Origin: Streptomyces parvulus
GTDB taxonomy: Bacteria; Actinomycetota; Actinomycetes; Streptomycetales; Streptomycetaceae
Direction of reading: 5' to 3'
DNA length: 64,000 nucleotides
NCBI RefSeq assembly: GCF_014648855.1
Contig: NZ_BMRX01000012.1
Span: 62,001 to 126,000 of the forward strand
Below, piece by piece: positions 19,553-29,741 of the stretch. The notes below the pieces were generated by a model, which made no database searches, was not told where the DNA came from, and saw only the letters and a program-made list of their open reading frames with translations. The first letter of the stretch is position 1; each line of letters starts with the position of its first letter. Both the position numbers and the translations under genes were made by a program.

Positions 19553-20077
19553 ATGTCCAAGCACACGCTCTCCGTCCTGGTGGAGAACACCCCGGGCATC
19601 CTCGCCCGGATCGCCGCCCTCTTCTCCCGCCGCGGCTTCAACATCGACTCGCTCGCGGTGGGCGTCACCGAGCACGCCGACATCTCCCGGATCACCATCG
19701 TGGTGAGCGTCGACGAGTTCCCGCTGGAGCAGGTGACCAAGCAGCTCAACAAGCTGGTCAACGTGCTCAAGATCGTCGAGCTGGAACCCGGCCAGGCCGT
19801 CCAGCGTGAACTCGTTCTGGTGAAGGTGCGCTCCGACAACGAGACGCGCTCCCAGATCGTGGAGATCGTCCAGTTGTTCCGCGCCAAGACCGTCGACGTC
19901 TCCCCGGAGGCCGTCACCATCGAGGCCACCGGCAGCAGCGACAAGCTGACCGCCATGCTCAGGATGCTGGAACCGTACGGCATCAAGGAACTCGTCCAGT
20001 CCGGCACGATCGCCATCGGCCGCGGCGCCCGTTCGATCACGGACCGCTCGCTGCGCGCACTCGACCGGTCCGCGTGA
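19553..20077 (+). CDS. ilvN: Acetolactate synthase small (regulatory) subunit
   Basis: IlvN is the regulatory subunit of acetolactate synthase; it stimulates IlvB and confers feedback inhibition by valine and other branched-chain amino acids. The 174-residue protein has the N-terminal ACT domain (residues 4-78: HTLSVLVENTPGILARIAALF and the G-F-N-I-D-S-L motif) and the C-terminal ALS_ss domain ending near IAIGRGARS. The ATG has AGAGGAAG 8-10 bases upstream and lies 35 bases after ilvB, consistent with one transcript. Length and motifs are normal for the family. Confidence 0.97.
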   Translation: MSKHTLSVLVENTPGILARIAALFSRRGFNIDSLAVGVTEHADISRITIVVSVDEFPLEQVTKQLNKLVNVLKIVELEPGQAVQRELVLVKVRSDNETRSQIVEIVQLFRAKTVDVSPEAVTIEATGSSDKLTAMLRMLEPYGIKELVQSGTIAIGRGARSITDRSLRALDRSA

Positions 20078-20086
20078 CCCCGGAGC

Positions 20087-20116
20087 CGGGCGGCCGGCCC
20101 GACGACCGGCCGCCCG
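20087..20116 (+). terminator. Hairpin between ilvN and ilvC
   Basis: Perfect 11-bp inverted repeat (20087-20097 with 20106-20116), 9 bases after ilvN and 80 bases before ilvC, with no T-run. It may be a partial terminator or an RNA-stability element that separates ilvC expression from ilvBN. Confidence 0.55.
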
Positions 20117-20195
20117 CATTCCGAGACCCCGAAACTTCCCTTCCCCCCACCGGCATACGGTGGGACGCAACACCTGCACACAAGGAGAGAACCCA

Positions 20196-21194
<999 letters not shown>

Positions 21195-21206
21195 CCCTCA
21201 CCGCCG

Positions 21207-21234
21207 GGGGCCGGAGCGACGCCGCTCCGGCCCC
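21207..21234 (+). terminator. Terminator after ilvC
   Basis: GGGGCCGGAGCG (21207-21218) pairs with CGCTCCGGCCCC (21223-21234) around a four-base loop, 12 bases after the ilvC stop. Confidence 0.85.
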
Positions 21235-21407
21235 TTCGGCGAACCCGGGGTAACGTCGGGTGCACGGCGTTGTCCAACCCGTCCAGCCACGGACGGGTGA
21301 TCCTTCCGCAGAGGCGCGGGACGACGTCCGCCACGCCACTAGACTGCTCAACACATACGCGTCAGGCCCACAGCGTCGTGCGTCTTCCACGCGGCTCAGC
21401 GACACCG

Positions 21408-21437
21408 AATGCGGCCGTCGGGACGGCCGTCCGCATT
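21408..21437 (+). promoter_or_regulatory. Hairpin in the serA 5' leader
   Basis: CGGCCGTC (21412-21419) pairs with GACGGCCG (21422-21429), and AATGCGG (21408-21414) can alternatively pair with CCGCATT (21431-21437). The two foldings share bases and exclude each other. The element ends 18 bases before the serA start codon, close to its ribosome-binding site. A TAGACT hexamer at 21340-21345 may be the promoter. Confidence 0.4.
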
Positions 21438-21455
21438 GGACTTGTGAGGACTCAC

Positions 21456-23045
21456 GTGAGCTCGAAACCTGTCGTACTCATCGCCGAAGAGCTGTCGCCC
21501 GCGACCGTGGACGCGCTCGGCCCCGACTTCGAGATCCGCCAGTGCAACGGCGCGGACCGGGCCGAACTGCTCCCCGCCATCGCCGACGTGGACGCGATCC
21601 TGGTCCGCTCCGCCACCAAGGTCGACGCCGAGGCCATCGCCGCCGCCAAGAAGCTCAAGGTCGTCGCGCGAGCCGGCGTCGGCCTGGACAACGTCGACGT
21701 CTCCGCCGCCACCAAGGCCGGCGTGATGGTCGTCAACGCGCCGACCTCCAACATCGTGACCGCCGCCGAGCTGGCCTGCGGCCTGATCGTCGCCACCGCC
21801 CGCAACATCCCGCAGGCCAACGCCGCGCTGAAGAACGGCGAGTGGAAGCGCAGCAAGTACACCGGCGTCGAGCTGGCGGAGAAGACCCTCGGTGTCGTCG
21901 GCCTCGGCCGCATCGGCGCCCTCGTCGCGCAGCGCATGTCGGCCTTCGGCATGAAGGTCGTCGCCTACGACCCCTACGTGCAGCCCGCGCGGGCCGCGCA
22001 GATGGGCGTCAAGGTCCTGTCGCTGGACGAGCTGCTCGAGGTCTCCGACTTCATCACCGTGCACCTCCCCAAGACCCCCGAGACCCTCGGCCTGATCGGC
22101 GACGAGGCGCTGCGCAGGGTCAAGCCCAGCGTCCGCATCGTCAACGCCGCGCGCGGCGGCATCGTCGACGAGGAGGCGCTGTACTCGGCGCTCAAGGAGG
22201 GCCGCGTCGCGGGCGCCGGCCTCGACGTGTACGCGAAGGAGCCGTGCACGGACTCCCCGCTGTTCGAGTTCGACCAGGTCGTCGCCACCCCGCACCTCGG
22301 CGCCTCCACCGACGAGGCCCAGGAGAAGGCCGGCATCGCCGTCGCCAAGTCGGTGCGCCTCGCCCTCGCCGGCGAGCTGGTCCCCGACGCGGTCAACGTC
22401 CAGGGCGGCGTCATCGCAGAGGACGTCAAGCCGGGCCTGCCGCTCGCCGAGCGCCTCGGCCGCATCTTCACGGCGCTCGCCGGCGAGGTCGCCGTCCGCC
22501 TGGACGTCGAGGTCTACGGCGAGATCACCCAGCACGACGTGAAGGTGCTGGAGCTGTCCGCGCTCAAGGGTGTCTTCGAGGACGTCGTCGACGAGACGGT
22601 GTCGTACGTCAACGCGCCGCTGTTCGCCCAGGAGCGCGGCGTCGAGGTCCGCCTGACCACCAGCTCGGAGTCCCCGGAGCACCGCAACGTGGTCACCGTG
22701 CGCGGCACCCTCGCGGACGGCGAGGAGGTGTCGGTCTCCGGCACGCTGGCCGGCCCGAAGCACCTCCAGAAGATCGTCGCCGTCGGCGAGTACGACGTGG
22801 ACCTCGCCCTCGCCGACCACATGGTCGTCCTGCGCTACGAGGACCGTCCCGGCGTCGTCGGCACCGTCGGCCGCGTCATCGGCGAGGCCGGCATCAACAT
22901 CGCCGGCATGCAGGTGGCCCGCGCGACGGTCGGCGGCGAGGCGCTGGCCGTGCTCACCGTGGACGACACGGTGCCCTCCGGGGTGCTGGCCGAGGTCGCG
23001 GCGGAGATCGGCGCGACGTCCGCCCGGTCGGTGAACCTGGTCTGA
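21456..23045 (+). CDS. serA: D-3-phosphoglycerate dehydrogenase
   Basis: SerA oxidises 3-phosphoglycerate to phosphohydroxypyruvate with NAD+, the first step of serine synthesis. At 529 residues it is the long form. The substrate/NAD region shows RAGVGLDNVD and the Rossmann fingerprint VVGLGRIGALVA. The catalytic Arg (NAARGGIVDE), Glu (AKEPC) and His (TPHLGAST) are present. An intervening domain of about 130 residues follows (SGTLAGPKHLQKIV), then a C-terminal ACT domain (VVLRYEDRPGVVGTVGRVIGE), the usual serine-sensing module. GTG 21456 has GAGG 8 bases upstream and gives the family N-terminus. It lies 261 bases after ilvC and is probably a separate transcription unit. Confidence 0.96.
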   Translation: MSSKPVVLIAEELSPATVDALGPDFEIRQCNGADRAELLPAIADVDAILVRSATKVDAEAIAAAKKLKVVARAGVGLDNVDVSAATKAGVMVVNAPTSNIVTAAELACGLIVATARNIPQANAALKNGEWKRSKYTGVELAEKTLGVVGLGRIGALVAQRMSAFGMKVVAYDPYVQPARAAQMGVKVLSLDELLEVSDFITVHLPKTPETLGLIGDEALRRVKPSVRIVNAARGGIVDEEALYSALKEGRVAGAGLDVYAKEPCTDSPLFEFDQVVATPHLGASTDEAQEKAGIAVAKSVRLALAGELVPDAVNVQGGVIAEDVKPGLPLAERLGRIFTALAGEVAVRLDVEVYGEITQHDVKVLELSALKGVFEDVVDETVSYVNAPLFAQERGVEVRLTTSSESPEHRNVVTVRGTLADGEEVSVSGTLAGPKHLQKIVAVGEYDVDLALADHMVVLRYEDRPGVVGTVGRVIGEAGINIAGMQVARATVGGEALAVLTVDDTVPSGVLAEVAAEIGATSARSVNLV

Positions 23046-23057
23046 GCGACCGCGTCC

Positions 23058-24605
23058 TCACACGCCGGACGGGCTGAGCCGATCAGCCTGTCCGGCGTTT
23101 TCCGTGTCCACTTGCGGTCGCACCCGGATGTGCCGCAGGCCCAGCGCGGCCAGTCCCGCCGCGCCGAGGAGCAGCAGCGCCGCCGCGACCGAGGCCCCCC
23201 GCATCCCGTCGGTGAACGCCTCGCGCGCCGCCAGTGCCAGGGCGTCTCCCGCGCGCCCCGGCAGTTCGGCGGCGACGGCCAGCGCGCCGCCGAGGGTCTC
23301 CCGCGCCGGTTCGGGCGCGTCCGACGGCATGCCGTGGCGGTAGAGCGCGGTGCCGATGGAGCCGAGGGCCGCCATCCCCATCGCGCCGCCGAACTCGGTG
23401 CCGGTCTCCAGCAGCGAGGAGGCCGAGCCCGCCCTCTCCACCGGGGCCGAACTCAGCGCCAGATCGGTGAGCTGGGACATCACGACGACGATGCCGGCGG
23501 CCAGGACGCCGCAGGCGGCCAGCACCAGCCAGAGCGAGTCGGTGCCGGACAGGGCCAGCAGCCCGTAGCCGGCGGCCGCCGTGCCGAAGCCGGCCGTCAC
23601 GACGTACGCGCGCTCCACCCCCCGCTGGACCAGCTGGGCGGCGACCGGCGCGGCGACGCCGATGAGCACCGACGGCAGCAGGCTCCACAGCGCGGCCTCC
23701 AGTGCGCTCTTGCCCAGGACCGACTGGAGGTACTGGGTGGTGAAGTAGGCGGAGCCCATCATCCCGAAGGCGGACAGGGTGTTGAGGACCAGCGCCGGGG
23801 TGAAGCCGTGGCCGCGGAAGAGCGCCGGCGGGATCATCGGCGACGCCGCCGTGCGCTGGCGGTGCACGAACAGCGCGGCGAACAGCAGGCCGACGGTGAT
23901 CGAGACGATGTAGCGGACGTTCCAGCCCTCGGAGGGCAGTTCCTTCAGGCCGTAGACCACGGGCAGCACGGCCGCCATCGACAGCGGGACGCTCAGCAGG
24001 TCGAAGCGGCCCGGTGAGGGGTTGCGGGACTCCGGGAGCAGCAGCGGGCCGAGGACCAGCAGCAGGGCCATCGCCGGCAGGTTGACCAGGAAGACCGAGC
24101 CCCACCAGAAGTGCTCGACGAGGACGCCGCTCAGCACCGAGCCGAGCGCGATCCCGGCCGTCATCACGCCGGACCACAGCCCGATCGCCTTGGCCCGCTG
24201 GGAGGGGTCGGTGAACATCGTGCGGACCAGCGCCATCGTCGACGGCATCAGGGTGGCGCCGCCGATGCCGAGGATCGCGCGGGCGGCGATCAGCGTCTCG
24301 GCGGTGTGCGCGTAGGCGGCCAGCAGGGAGGCGGCACCGAAGGCCGCCGCGCCCAGCAGGAGCAGCCGGCGGCGGCCGAAGCGGTCGCCCACCGCTCCCA
24401 TCGTCATCAGCAGGCCGGCCAGGACGAAGCCGTAGATGTCGAAGATCCACAGCTGCTGGGTGCCGCTCGGGTCCAGGTCCGCGCTGATCTCGGGGATCGC
24501 GAAGTAGAGGACCGAGACGTCCATCGAGACCAGCAGCAGCGGAAGCATCAGCACGGTCAGGGCGGTCCACTCGCGGCGGCCGGCCCGGGTCGGGTTCGGT
24601 GTCAT
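23058..24605 (-). CDS. MFS drug-efflux transporter, DHA2 (14-TM) type
   Basis: This 515-residue major-facilitator protein with about 14 hydrophobic helices matches the DHA2/EmrB-QacA drug:proton antiporters. Motif A is seen as GAVGDRFGRRRLLLLG after TM2, motif B/C-like residues as ARAILGIGGATLMPSTMALV, and the opening motif LLLVSMDVSVLYFAIPEI is typical. ATG 24605 is preceded by TACAGT in leaderless spacing (minus strand, 24613-24618). It is divergent from a TetR regulator across an 84-base region that contains a 10-bp inverted repeat, the usual layout of a TetR-repressed efflux pump. The substrate is not predictable. Confidence 0.93.
   Translation of the reverse strand: MTPNPTRAGRREWTALTVLMLPLLLVSMDVSVLYFAIPEISADLDPSGTQQLWIFDIYGFVLAGLLMTMGAVGDRFGRRRLLLLGAAAFGAASLLAAYAHTAETLIAARAILGIGGATLMPSTMALVRTMFTDPSQRAKAIGLWSGVMTAGIALGSVLSGVLVEHFWWGSVFLVNLPAMALLLVLGPLLLPESRNPSPGRFDLLSVPLSMAAVLPVVYGLKELPSEGWNVRYIVSITVGLLFAALFVHRQRTAASPMIPPALFRGHGFTPALVLNTLSAFGMMGSAYFTTQYLQSVLGKSALEAALWSLLPSVLIGVAAPVAAQLVQRGVERAYVVTAGFGTAAAGYGLLALSGTDSLWLVLAACGVLAAGIVVVMSQLTDLALSSAPVERAGSASSLLETGTEFGGAMGMAALGSIGTALYRHGMPSDAPEPARETLGGALAVAAELPGRAGDALALAAREAFTDGMRGASVAAALLLLGAAGLAALGLRHIRVRPQVDTENAGQADRLSPSGV
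23063..23101. terminator. Bidirectional terminator between convergent serA and MFS gene
   Basis: The stem is 15 bp (23063-23077 with 23083-23097, including one G-T pair) and is followed by TTTT on the plus strand. It lies inside the last codons of the MFS gene. Confidence 0.8.
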
Positions 24606-24612
24606 GGCGAGG

Positions 24613-24618
24613 ACTGTA
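24613..24618 (-). promoter_or_regulatory. -10 hexamer (TACAGT) for the MFS gene
   Basis: Read on the minus strand, TACAGT lies 7 bases before ATG 24605 with no Shine-Dalgarno between them, so the transcript is probably leaderless. Confidence 0.45.
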
Positions 24619-24622
24619 CGCA

Positions 24623-24659
24623 CGTCTTATACGCGTGTCTAGAACGATTGTATAAGACG
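24623..24659. promoter_or_regulatory. Operator palindrome between MFS pump and TetR regulator
   Basis: CGTCTTATAC (24623-24632) is an exact inverted repeat of GTATAAGACG (24650-24659), with a 17-base spacer centred near TCTAGA. It sits between the two divergent -10 hexamers and is the obvious binding site for the adjacent TetR protein. Confidence 0.75.
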
Positions 24660-24677
24660 GATGTATATCTCGCCGGG

Positions 24678-24683
24678 TAGGGT
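24678..24683 (+). promoter_or_regulatory. -10 hexamer (TAGGGT) for the TetR gene at 24690
   Basis: TAGGGT ends 6 bases before ATG 24690, in leaderless spacing, just downstream of the operator palindrome. Confidence 0.5.
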
Positions 24684-24689
24684 GTGGCC

Positions 24690-25277
24690 ATGGGACACCG
24701 TGAGGATCTGCTGGAGGGCGCCAAGCGCTGCCTGCTCGACCAGGGCTTCGTGCGCACGACCGCCCGCGACATCGTCAGGGAGTCGGGGACCAACCTGGCC
24801 TCCATCGGCTACCACTACGGGTCGAAGGACGCGCTGCTCGCGCAGGCGTACGTCGCGCTGGTGGAGGACATGGGCGACGCCTTCGAGGGCGACGGAGGCC
24901 TGGAGGGCACCCCGCCAGGTTCCCTCGAACGGTTCGAGCGGGTGTGGTCGAACATCGCCGGCACCATGAAGGAGCCGGGCTCGGTGTGGCGGCTCAGCAT
25001 GGAGGTCGTCGTGCTCGGCGACCGGCTCCCGGAGGTCCGCGCCCAGCTGGCGGCGGCGCAGCGCGAGGCCGGGCGCGGGCTGATCCCGCTGCTGATGGGC
25101 GGCCGGGAGGAGGACGTGACCGACGACGCCGCGGACACCCTCGGCATGTTCTACGTGACCCTGATGACGGGCCTGATCGCCCAGTGGACCTTCGACCCGG
25201 AGTCGGCCCCCGACGGCGCGGTGCTCGCCGCCGGACTGCGCCGGGTGATGGAGGCCGCTACAGACGCCGCGCCTTGA
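24690..25277 (+). CDS. TetR-family repressor
   Basis: This 195-residue regulator has an N-terminal TetR helix-turn-helix at about residues 6-52 (DLLEGAKRCLLDQGFVRTTARDIV, then TNLASIGYHYGSKDALLAQAY); the ligand-binding domain is divergent, as is usual. It lies divergent from the DHA2 pump and probably represses it, and itself, through the 24623-24659 palindrome. ATG 24690 fits the TAGGGT hexamer in leaderless spacing; an in-frame GTG at 24684 is the only nearby alternative. The last 20 bases overlap the 3' end of the convergent PucR-like gene. Confidence 0.9.
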   Translation: MGHREDLLEGAKRCLLDQGFVRTTARDIVRESGTNLASIGYHYGSKDALLAQAYVALVEDMGDAFEGDGGLEGTPPGSLERFERVWSNIAGTMKEPGSVWRLSMEVVVLGDRLPEVRAQLAAAQREAGRGLIPLLMGGREEDVTDDAADTLGMFYVTLMTGLIAQWTFDPESAPDGAVLAAGLRRVMEAATDAAP

Positions 25278-26451
25278 GCGCCATGTGCAGCAGCAGCCGG
25301 TCCTCGCCGTCGTCCAGGTCCAGGCCGGCGAGCTGCTCGACACGGGAGAGCCGGTAGTACAGCGTCTGGCGGTGGATGCCCAGCTCGGCGGCGGCCCGGC
25401 CGGCCTGGCCCGCGCAGTCGAGATAGACCTCCGCGGTGCGGGCCAGCTCCCGGTGGGCGGGGGAGAGGAGCACCCGCAGGGCGGTGTCGTGGGCGGCCTG
25501 CGGGGGCAGCGCGGTGAGCAGGCGGAACGCTCCGATGGACGTCCACTGCGCGACCGGCCCGAAGCGGCTCTCCGCCCGCGCGGCCCGCGCCGCGGCCGAC
25601 GCCTCCCCCCAGGCCGCCGGCAGTTCGGCCAGCCCCGGGCGCGGGGCGGAGACCCCGGCCGCGATGCCGCCGGTGCCGCCCGCCCGCTCCAGCAGCCGGG
25701 CCGCCGCCGACGCCGCCGGGGCCGGCAGGTCCACCGAGCGCAGCCGCACCAGCAGCGCCAGGGACTCGCCCGCGCCGCCCCCCGCCACCGTGCACAGCGC
25801 CGTCGCGCCGGGCACCGTGCGGACCGAGGGCGCGTCCTCGGGACCGGCGGAGGGCCAGGGCGCCACGCAGACCACCGCGTGCGGGGTGTCCGCGCGGGGG
25901 CCGAGGGCGGTGCGCAGTTCGGCGACCGCCATGTCCCGCTGCCAGTCCCGCTCGGCGGTCAGCACCGCCCGCAGCTCCCGGCTCAGGTCCGCGCCGTGCT
26001 GCGCCTCGTCGGCGAGCAGCGCCCCGATCCGGGCGGTCACCGCCATGGCCGCGGTCAGCTGCCGTTCCGTCGGACCGGGCTCGGTGTCGAGCAGCCACAC
26101 ATAGCCGAGGACCACCCCCCGATGGCGCACCGGCAGGCAGGTGCGCCCCCGGTACACCCCGGCCTCCGGAGTGGGCGGGATGCGGACCGGCCCGGTGGCG
26201 CGGGTGATGCCGAAGCCCTCGAACCAGGCGCGCACGGCCGCGGTGGAGCGCCGGGTGAGGATCGAGCGGGTGCGCACCGGGTCCAGGTCGGAGGGGTCGA
26301 GGTCGCCCTCGCTGTCGTAGGCGCCGAAGGCGATCAGCTCGAAGTCGCGGTTCTCCAGGGTCGCCGGTGCGCCGAGCAGCTCGGAGATCTCGTCCACCAG
26401 CTCCTGGTAGTCACCCTTCGAATCCGTCGTCACCCGGGCATTCTGCCCCAT
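25258..26451 (-). CDS. PucR-type transcriptional regulator, divergent from proline catabolism genes
   Basis: This 397-residue protein has the CdaR/PucR plan: an N-terminal sensory part (DYQELVDEISELLGAPATLENRDFELIAFG), a GAF-like middle, and a C-terminal helix-turn-helix of the PucR_HTH type (YLDCAGQAGRAAAELGIHRQTLYYRLSRV, about residues 340-385). Regulators of this type often control proline or purine use. The gene is divergent from proline dehydrogenase and is the likely regulator of the two pru genes; this is inferred from position. ATG 26451 is chosen; GTG 26472 is in frame. It converges with and overlaps the TetR gene by 20 bases. Confidence 0.85.
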   Translation of the reverse strand: MGQNARVTTDSKGDYQELVDEISELLGAPATLENRDFELIAFGAYDSEGDLDPSDLDPVRTRSILTRRSTAAVRAWFEGFGITRATGPVRIPPTPEAGVYRGRTCLPVRHRGVVLGYVWLLDTEPGPTERQLTAAMAVTARIGALLADEAQHGADLSRELRAVLTAERDWQRDMAVAELRTALGPRADTPHAVVCVAPWPSAGPEDAPSVRTVPGATALCTVAGGGAGESLALLVRLRSVDLPAPAASAAARLLERAGGTGGIAAGVSAPRPGLAELPAAWGEASAAARAARAESRFGPVAQWTSIGAFRLLTALPPQAAHDTALRVLLSPAHRELARTAEVYLDCAGQAGRAAAELGIHRQTLYYRLSRVEQLAGLDLDDGEDRLLLHMALKARRL

Positions 26452-26500
26452 TCCCGCGTCGCCTTCATACACATGTCTGAGATCCGCGGCACGGATGCGT

Positions 26501-26510
26501 GACAGCTGTC
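26501..26510. promoter_or_regulatory. Short palindrome upstream of proline dehydrogenase
   Basis: GACAGCTGTC is a perfect 10-bp palindrome in the divergent region between the PucR-like gene and proline dehydrogenase. It is a possible regulator site but short enough to be chance. Confidence 0.25.
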
Positions 26511-26615
26511 GATGGCCGACGATCGGGGGGATCCTTAGATTTCACGGTGGTTCTCCGTGCCGTCTCCCGTTCACCGGGCCGCGGCCCCGTGTTGGTTGGT
26601 AAGTGGAGGTGCCCC

Positions 26616-27542
26616 GTGCTGGGTCCCGTGATTCTCGCCGCGTCGCGCAGCGACCGGATGCGCCGGCTGGTCTCGGCCGCGCCCGTGACCAAGCCGGTCG
26701 TCGACCGGTTCATCCCCGGCGAGACGGTCGACGAGATCGTGCCGATCATCCGTGACCTGACCGACCAGGGCCTGGAACTGACGATGGACGTCGTCGGCGA
26801 GGACATCACGACCCCCGAGCAGGCCGAGGCCGCCCGGGACGCCTACCTGGAGCTGATCGACCGCCTCAAGCCGCTGGACCTCGGCACCCGCGCCGAGATG
26901 TCGGTGAAGCTCTCGATGTTCGGCCAGGCGCTGGACGGCGGCCACGAGCTGGCCCTGAAGAACGTCCGCCCGGTCGTCGAGGCCGCCGCCGAGATCGGCA
27001 CCACGGTCACCCTCGACGCCGAGGACCACACCACCCTCGACTCGATGTTCGCCATCCACGACGAGCTGCGGAAGGACGTCCCGCAGACCGGCTGCGTCAT
27101 TCAGGCCTACCTCTTCCGCACCGAGGCCGACGCGCGCCGCCTCGCCGACAGCGGCTCTCGCGTACGGTTGGTGAAGGGCGCCTACAAGGAGCCCGCCGAG
27201 GTCGCCTACCAGCAGCGCCACGAGATCGACAAGGCGTACGTCCGCATCCTGCGCACGCTGATGCAGGGCGAGGGCTACCCGATGATCGGGTCCCACGACC
27301 CGCGCCTGATCACCATCGCCCAGGAGCTGGCCCGCACCGCCGGGCGCAAGCTCGACGAGTACGAGTTCCAGATGCTGTACGGCATCCGCGGCGACGAGCA
27401 CCTGCGGCTGGCCGCCGAGGGCCACCGCATGCGCGTCTACACCGCCTACGGCACCGACTGGTACGGCTACTTCATGCGCCGTCTGGCGGAGAAGCCGGCG
27501 AACCTCCGGTTCTTCGCCCGCTCGATGGTCAGCAAGGGCTGA
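26616..27542 (+). CDS. pruB: Proline dehydrogenase
   Basis: This monofunctional proline dehydrogenase (308 residues) is an FAD (alpha/beta)8-barrel that oxidises proline to pyrroline-5-carboxylate and passes electrons to the respiratory chain. Family motifs are SVKLSMFGQAL, TLDAEDHTTLDS, VIQAYLFRTEADAR, VRLVKGAYKEP, MIGSHDPRLI, FQMLYGIRGDEHLRLAAEGHRMRVY and YGTDWYGYFMRRLAE. GTG 26616 was chosen for GGAGG eight bases upstream; the in-frame extension to 26499 lacks family similarity. The P5C dehydrogenase gene follows 46 bases later, giving a two-step proline-to-glutamate operon. Confidence 0.95.
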   Translation: MLGPVILAASRSDRMRRLVSAAPVTKPVVDRFIPGETVDEIVPIIRDLTDQGLELTMDVVGEDITTPEQAEAARDAYLELIDRLKPLDLGTRAEMSVKLSMFGQALDGGHELALKNVRPVVEAAAEIGTTVTLDAEDHTTLDSMFAIHDELRKDVPQTGCVIQAYLFRTEADARRLADSGSRVRLVKGAYKEPAEVAYQQRHEIDKAYVRILRTLMQGEGYPMIGSHDPRLITIAQELARTAGRKLDEYEFQMLYGIRGDEHLRLAAEGHRMRVYTAYGTDWYGYFMRRLAEKPANLRFFARSMVSKG

Positions 27543-27588
27543 GCCCGCACCCGCTCGCAAGACCGCTCAGTAAGGAGTAACGGAAACC

Positions 27589-29229
<1,641 letters not shown>

Positions 29230-29243
29230 CGCCCTGTGAGCGA

Positions 29244-29287
29244 CGCCCGGGGGGCCAGGTCGACCGACCTGGCCCCCCGGGCGTTTT
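29244..29287 (+). terminator. Terminator after P5C dehydrogenase
   Basis: Nineteen-base arms (29244-29262 and 29265-29283) form an almost unbroken stem and are followed by TTTT (29284-29287). Confidence 0.9.
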
Positions 29288-29536
29288 CGCTGTTCGGGGA
29301 GGCGTGGCCGAAGGTGCCGTCTCAGATAGTAGGAAGTCCGAGTAATTGTGGAGACAGGCGCTCCGCACTCCCTTAGCTTTGTAGGAGCCGAACGTACCGC
29401 TCGATCGAGCGGATGGCGGTCGTGAGCCGGGCCCCGCGCAGGCAACCCCTGCGGCACCGTGCTCCCCGCCCCTTCCGGCGTCTCTCCGTACCGCTCGCTC
29501 TCCGCGCTCCCCTTAGTGCAGAAGGAGTCGATTCCC
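29288..29536. other. Non-coding region upstream of the 43-residue gene
   Basis: About 250 bases, less GC-rich than the flanking genes. They probably hold the promoter for the small gene. I see no convincing -10/-35 pair. The one clear structure is the 16-bp palindrome at 29397-29412. Confidence 0.4.
29397..29412. promoter_or_regulatory. Perfect 16-bp palindrome
   Basis: CCGCTCGATCGAGCGG is fully self-complementary. It lies 125 bases upstream of the small gene at 29537; a dimeric regulator site or an RNA hairpin is possible. Confidence 0.4.
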
Positions 29537-29668
29537 ATGGCCGAGACGACCGTCCGCCGCCGAGTCCGCCACCTCTCCCGTAGCGCCGACTCCGACCGCA
29601 AGAACGCCGCGGCCGCCCTCCAGCGCGCCCTCGACCGCCGGGACAACGGCGGGTCCACCGGGCACTGA
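29537..29668 (+). CDS. Very small basic conserved protein
   Basis: The predicted product is 43 residues (MAETTVRRRVRHLSRSADSD and onward), rich in Arg, Ala and Asp, and predicted to be helical. The ATG has AAGGAG about 9 bases upstream, codon use is typical of the genome, and an 8-bp hairpin (29683-29703) follows the stop, so I consider it a real monocistronic gene. The function is unknown and I recognise no domain. Confidence 0.65.
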   Translation: MAETTVRRRVRHLSRSADSDRKNAAAALQRALDRRDNGGSTGH

Positions 29669-29682
29669 GCCGCGGGCACCGG

Positions 29683-29703
29683 GGCGTCCGTATGCCGGAC
29701 GCC
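29683..29703 (+). terminator. Hairpin after the 43-residue gene
   Basis: GGCGTCCG (29683-29690) pairs with CGGACGCC (29696-29703) around a five-base loop, separating the small gene from leuB. Confidence 0.55.
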
Positions 29704-29728
29704 TCGTGTCATCCCGTGGGACGAGGAG

Positions 29729-29734
29729 TAGGGT
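29729..29734 (+). promoter_or_regulatory. -10 hexamer (TAGGGT) for leuB
   Basis: TAGGGT ends 7 bases before ATG 29742, in leaderless spacing. A GAGGAG run overlaps the hexamer, so a leadered start from an upstream promoter is also possible. Confidence 0.45.
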
Positions 29735-29741
29735 GCCGCAC

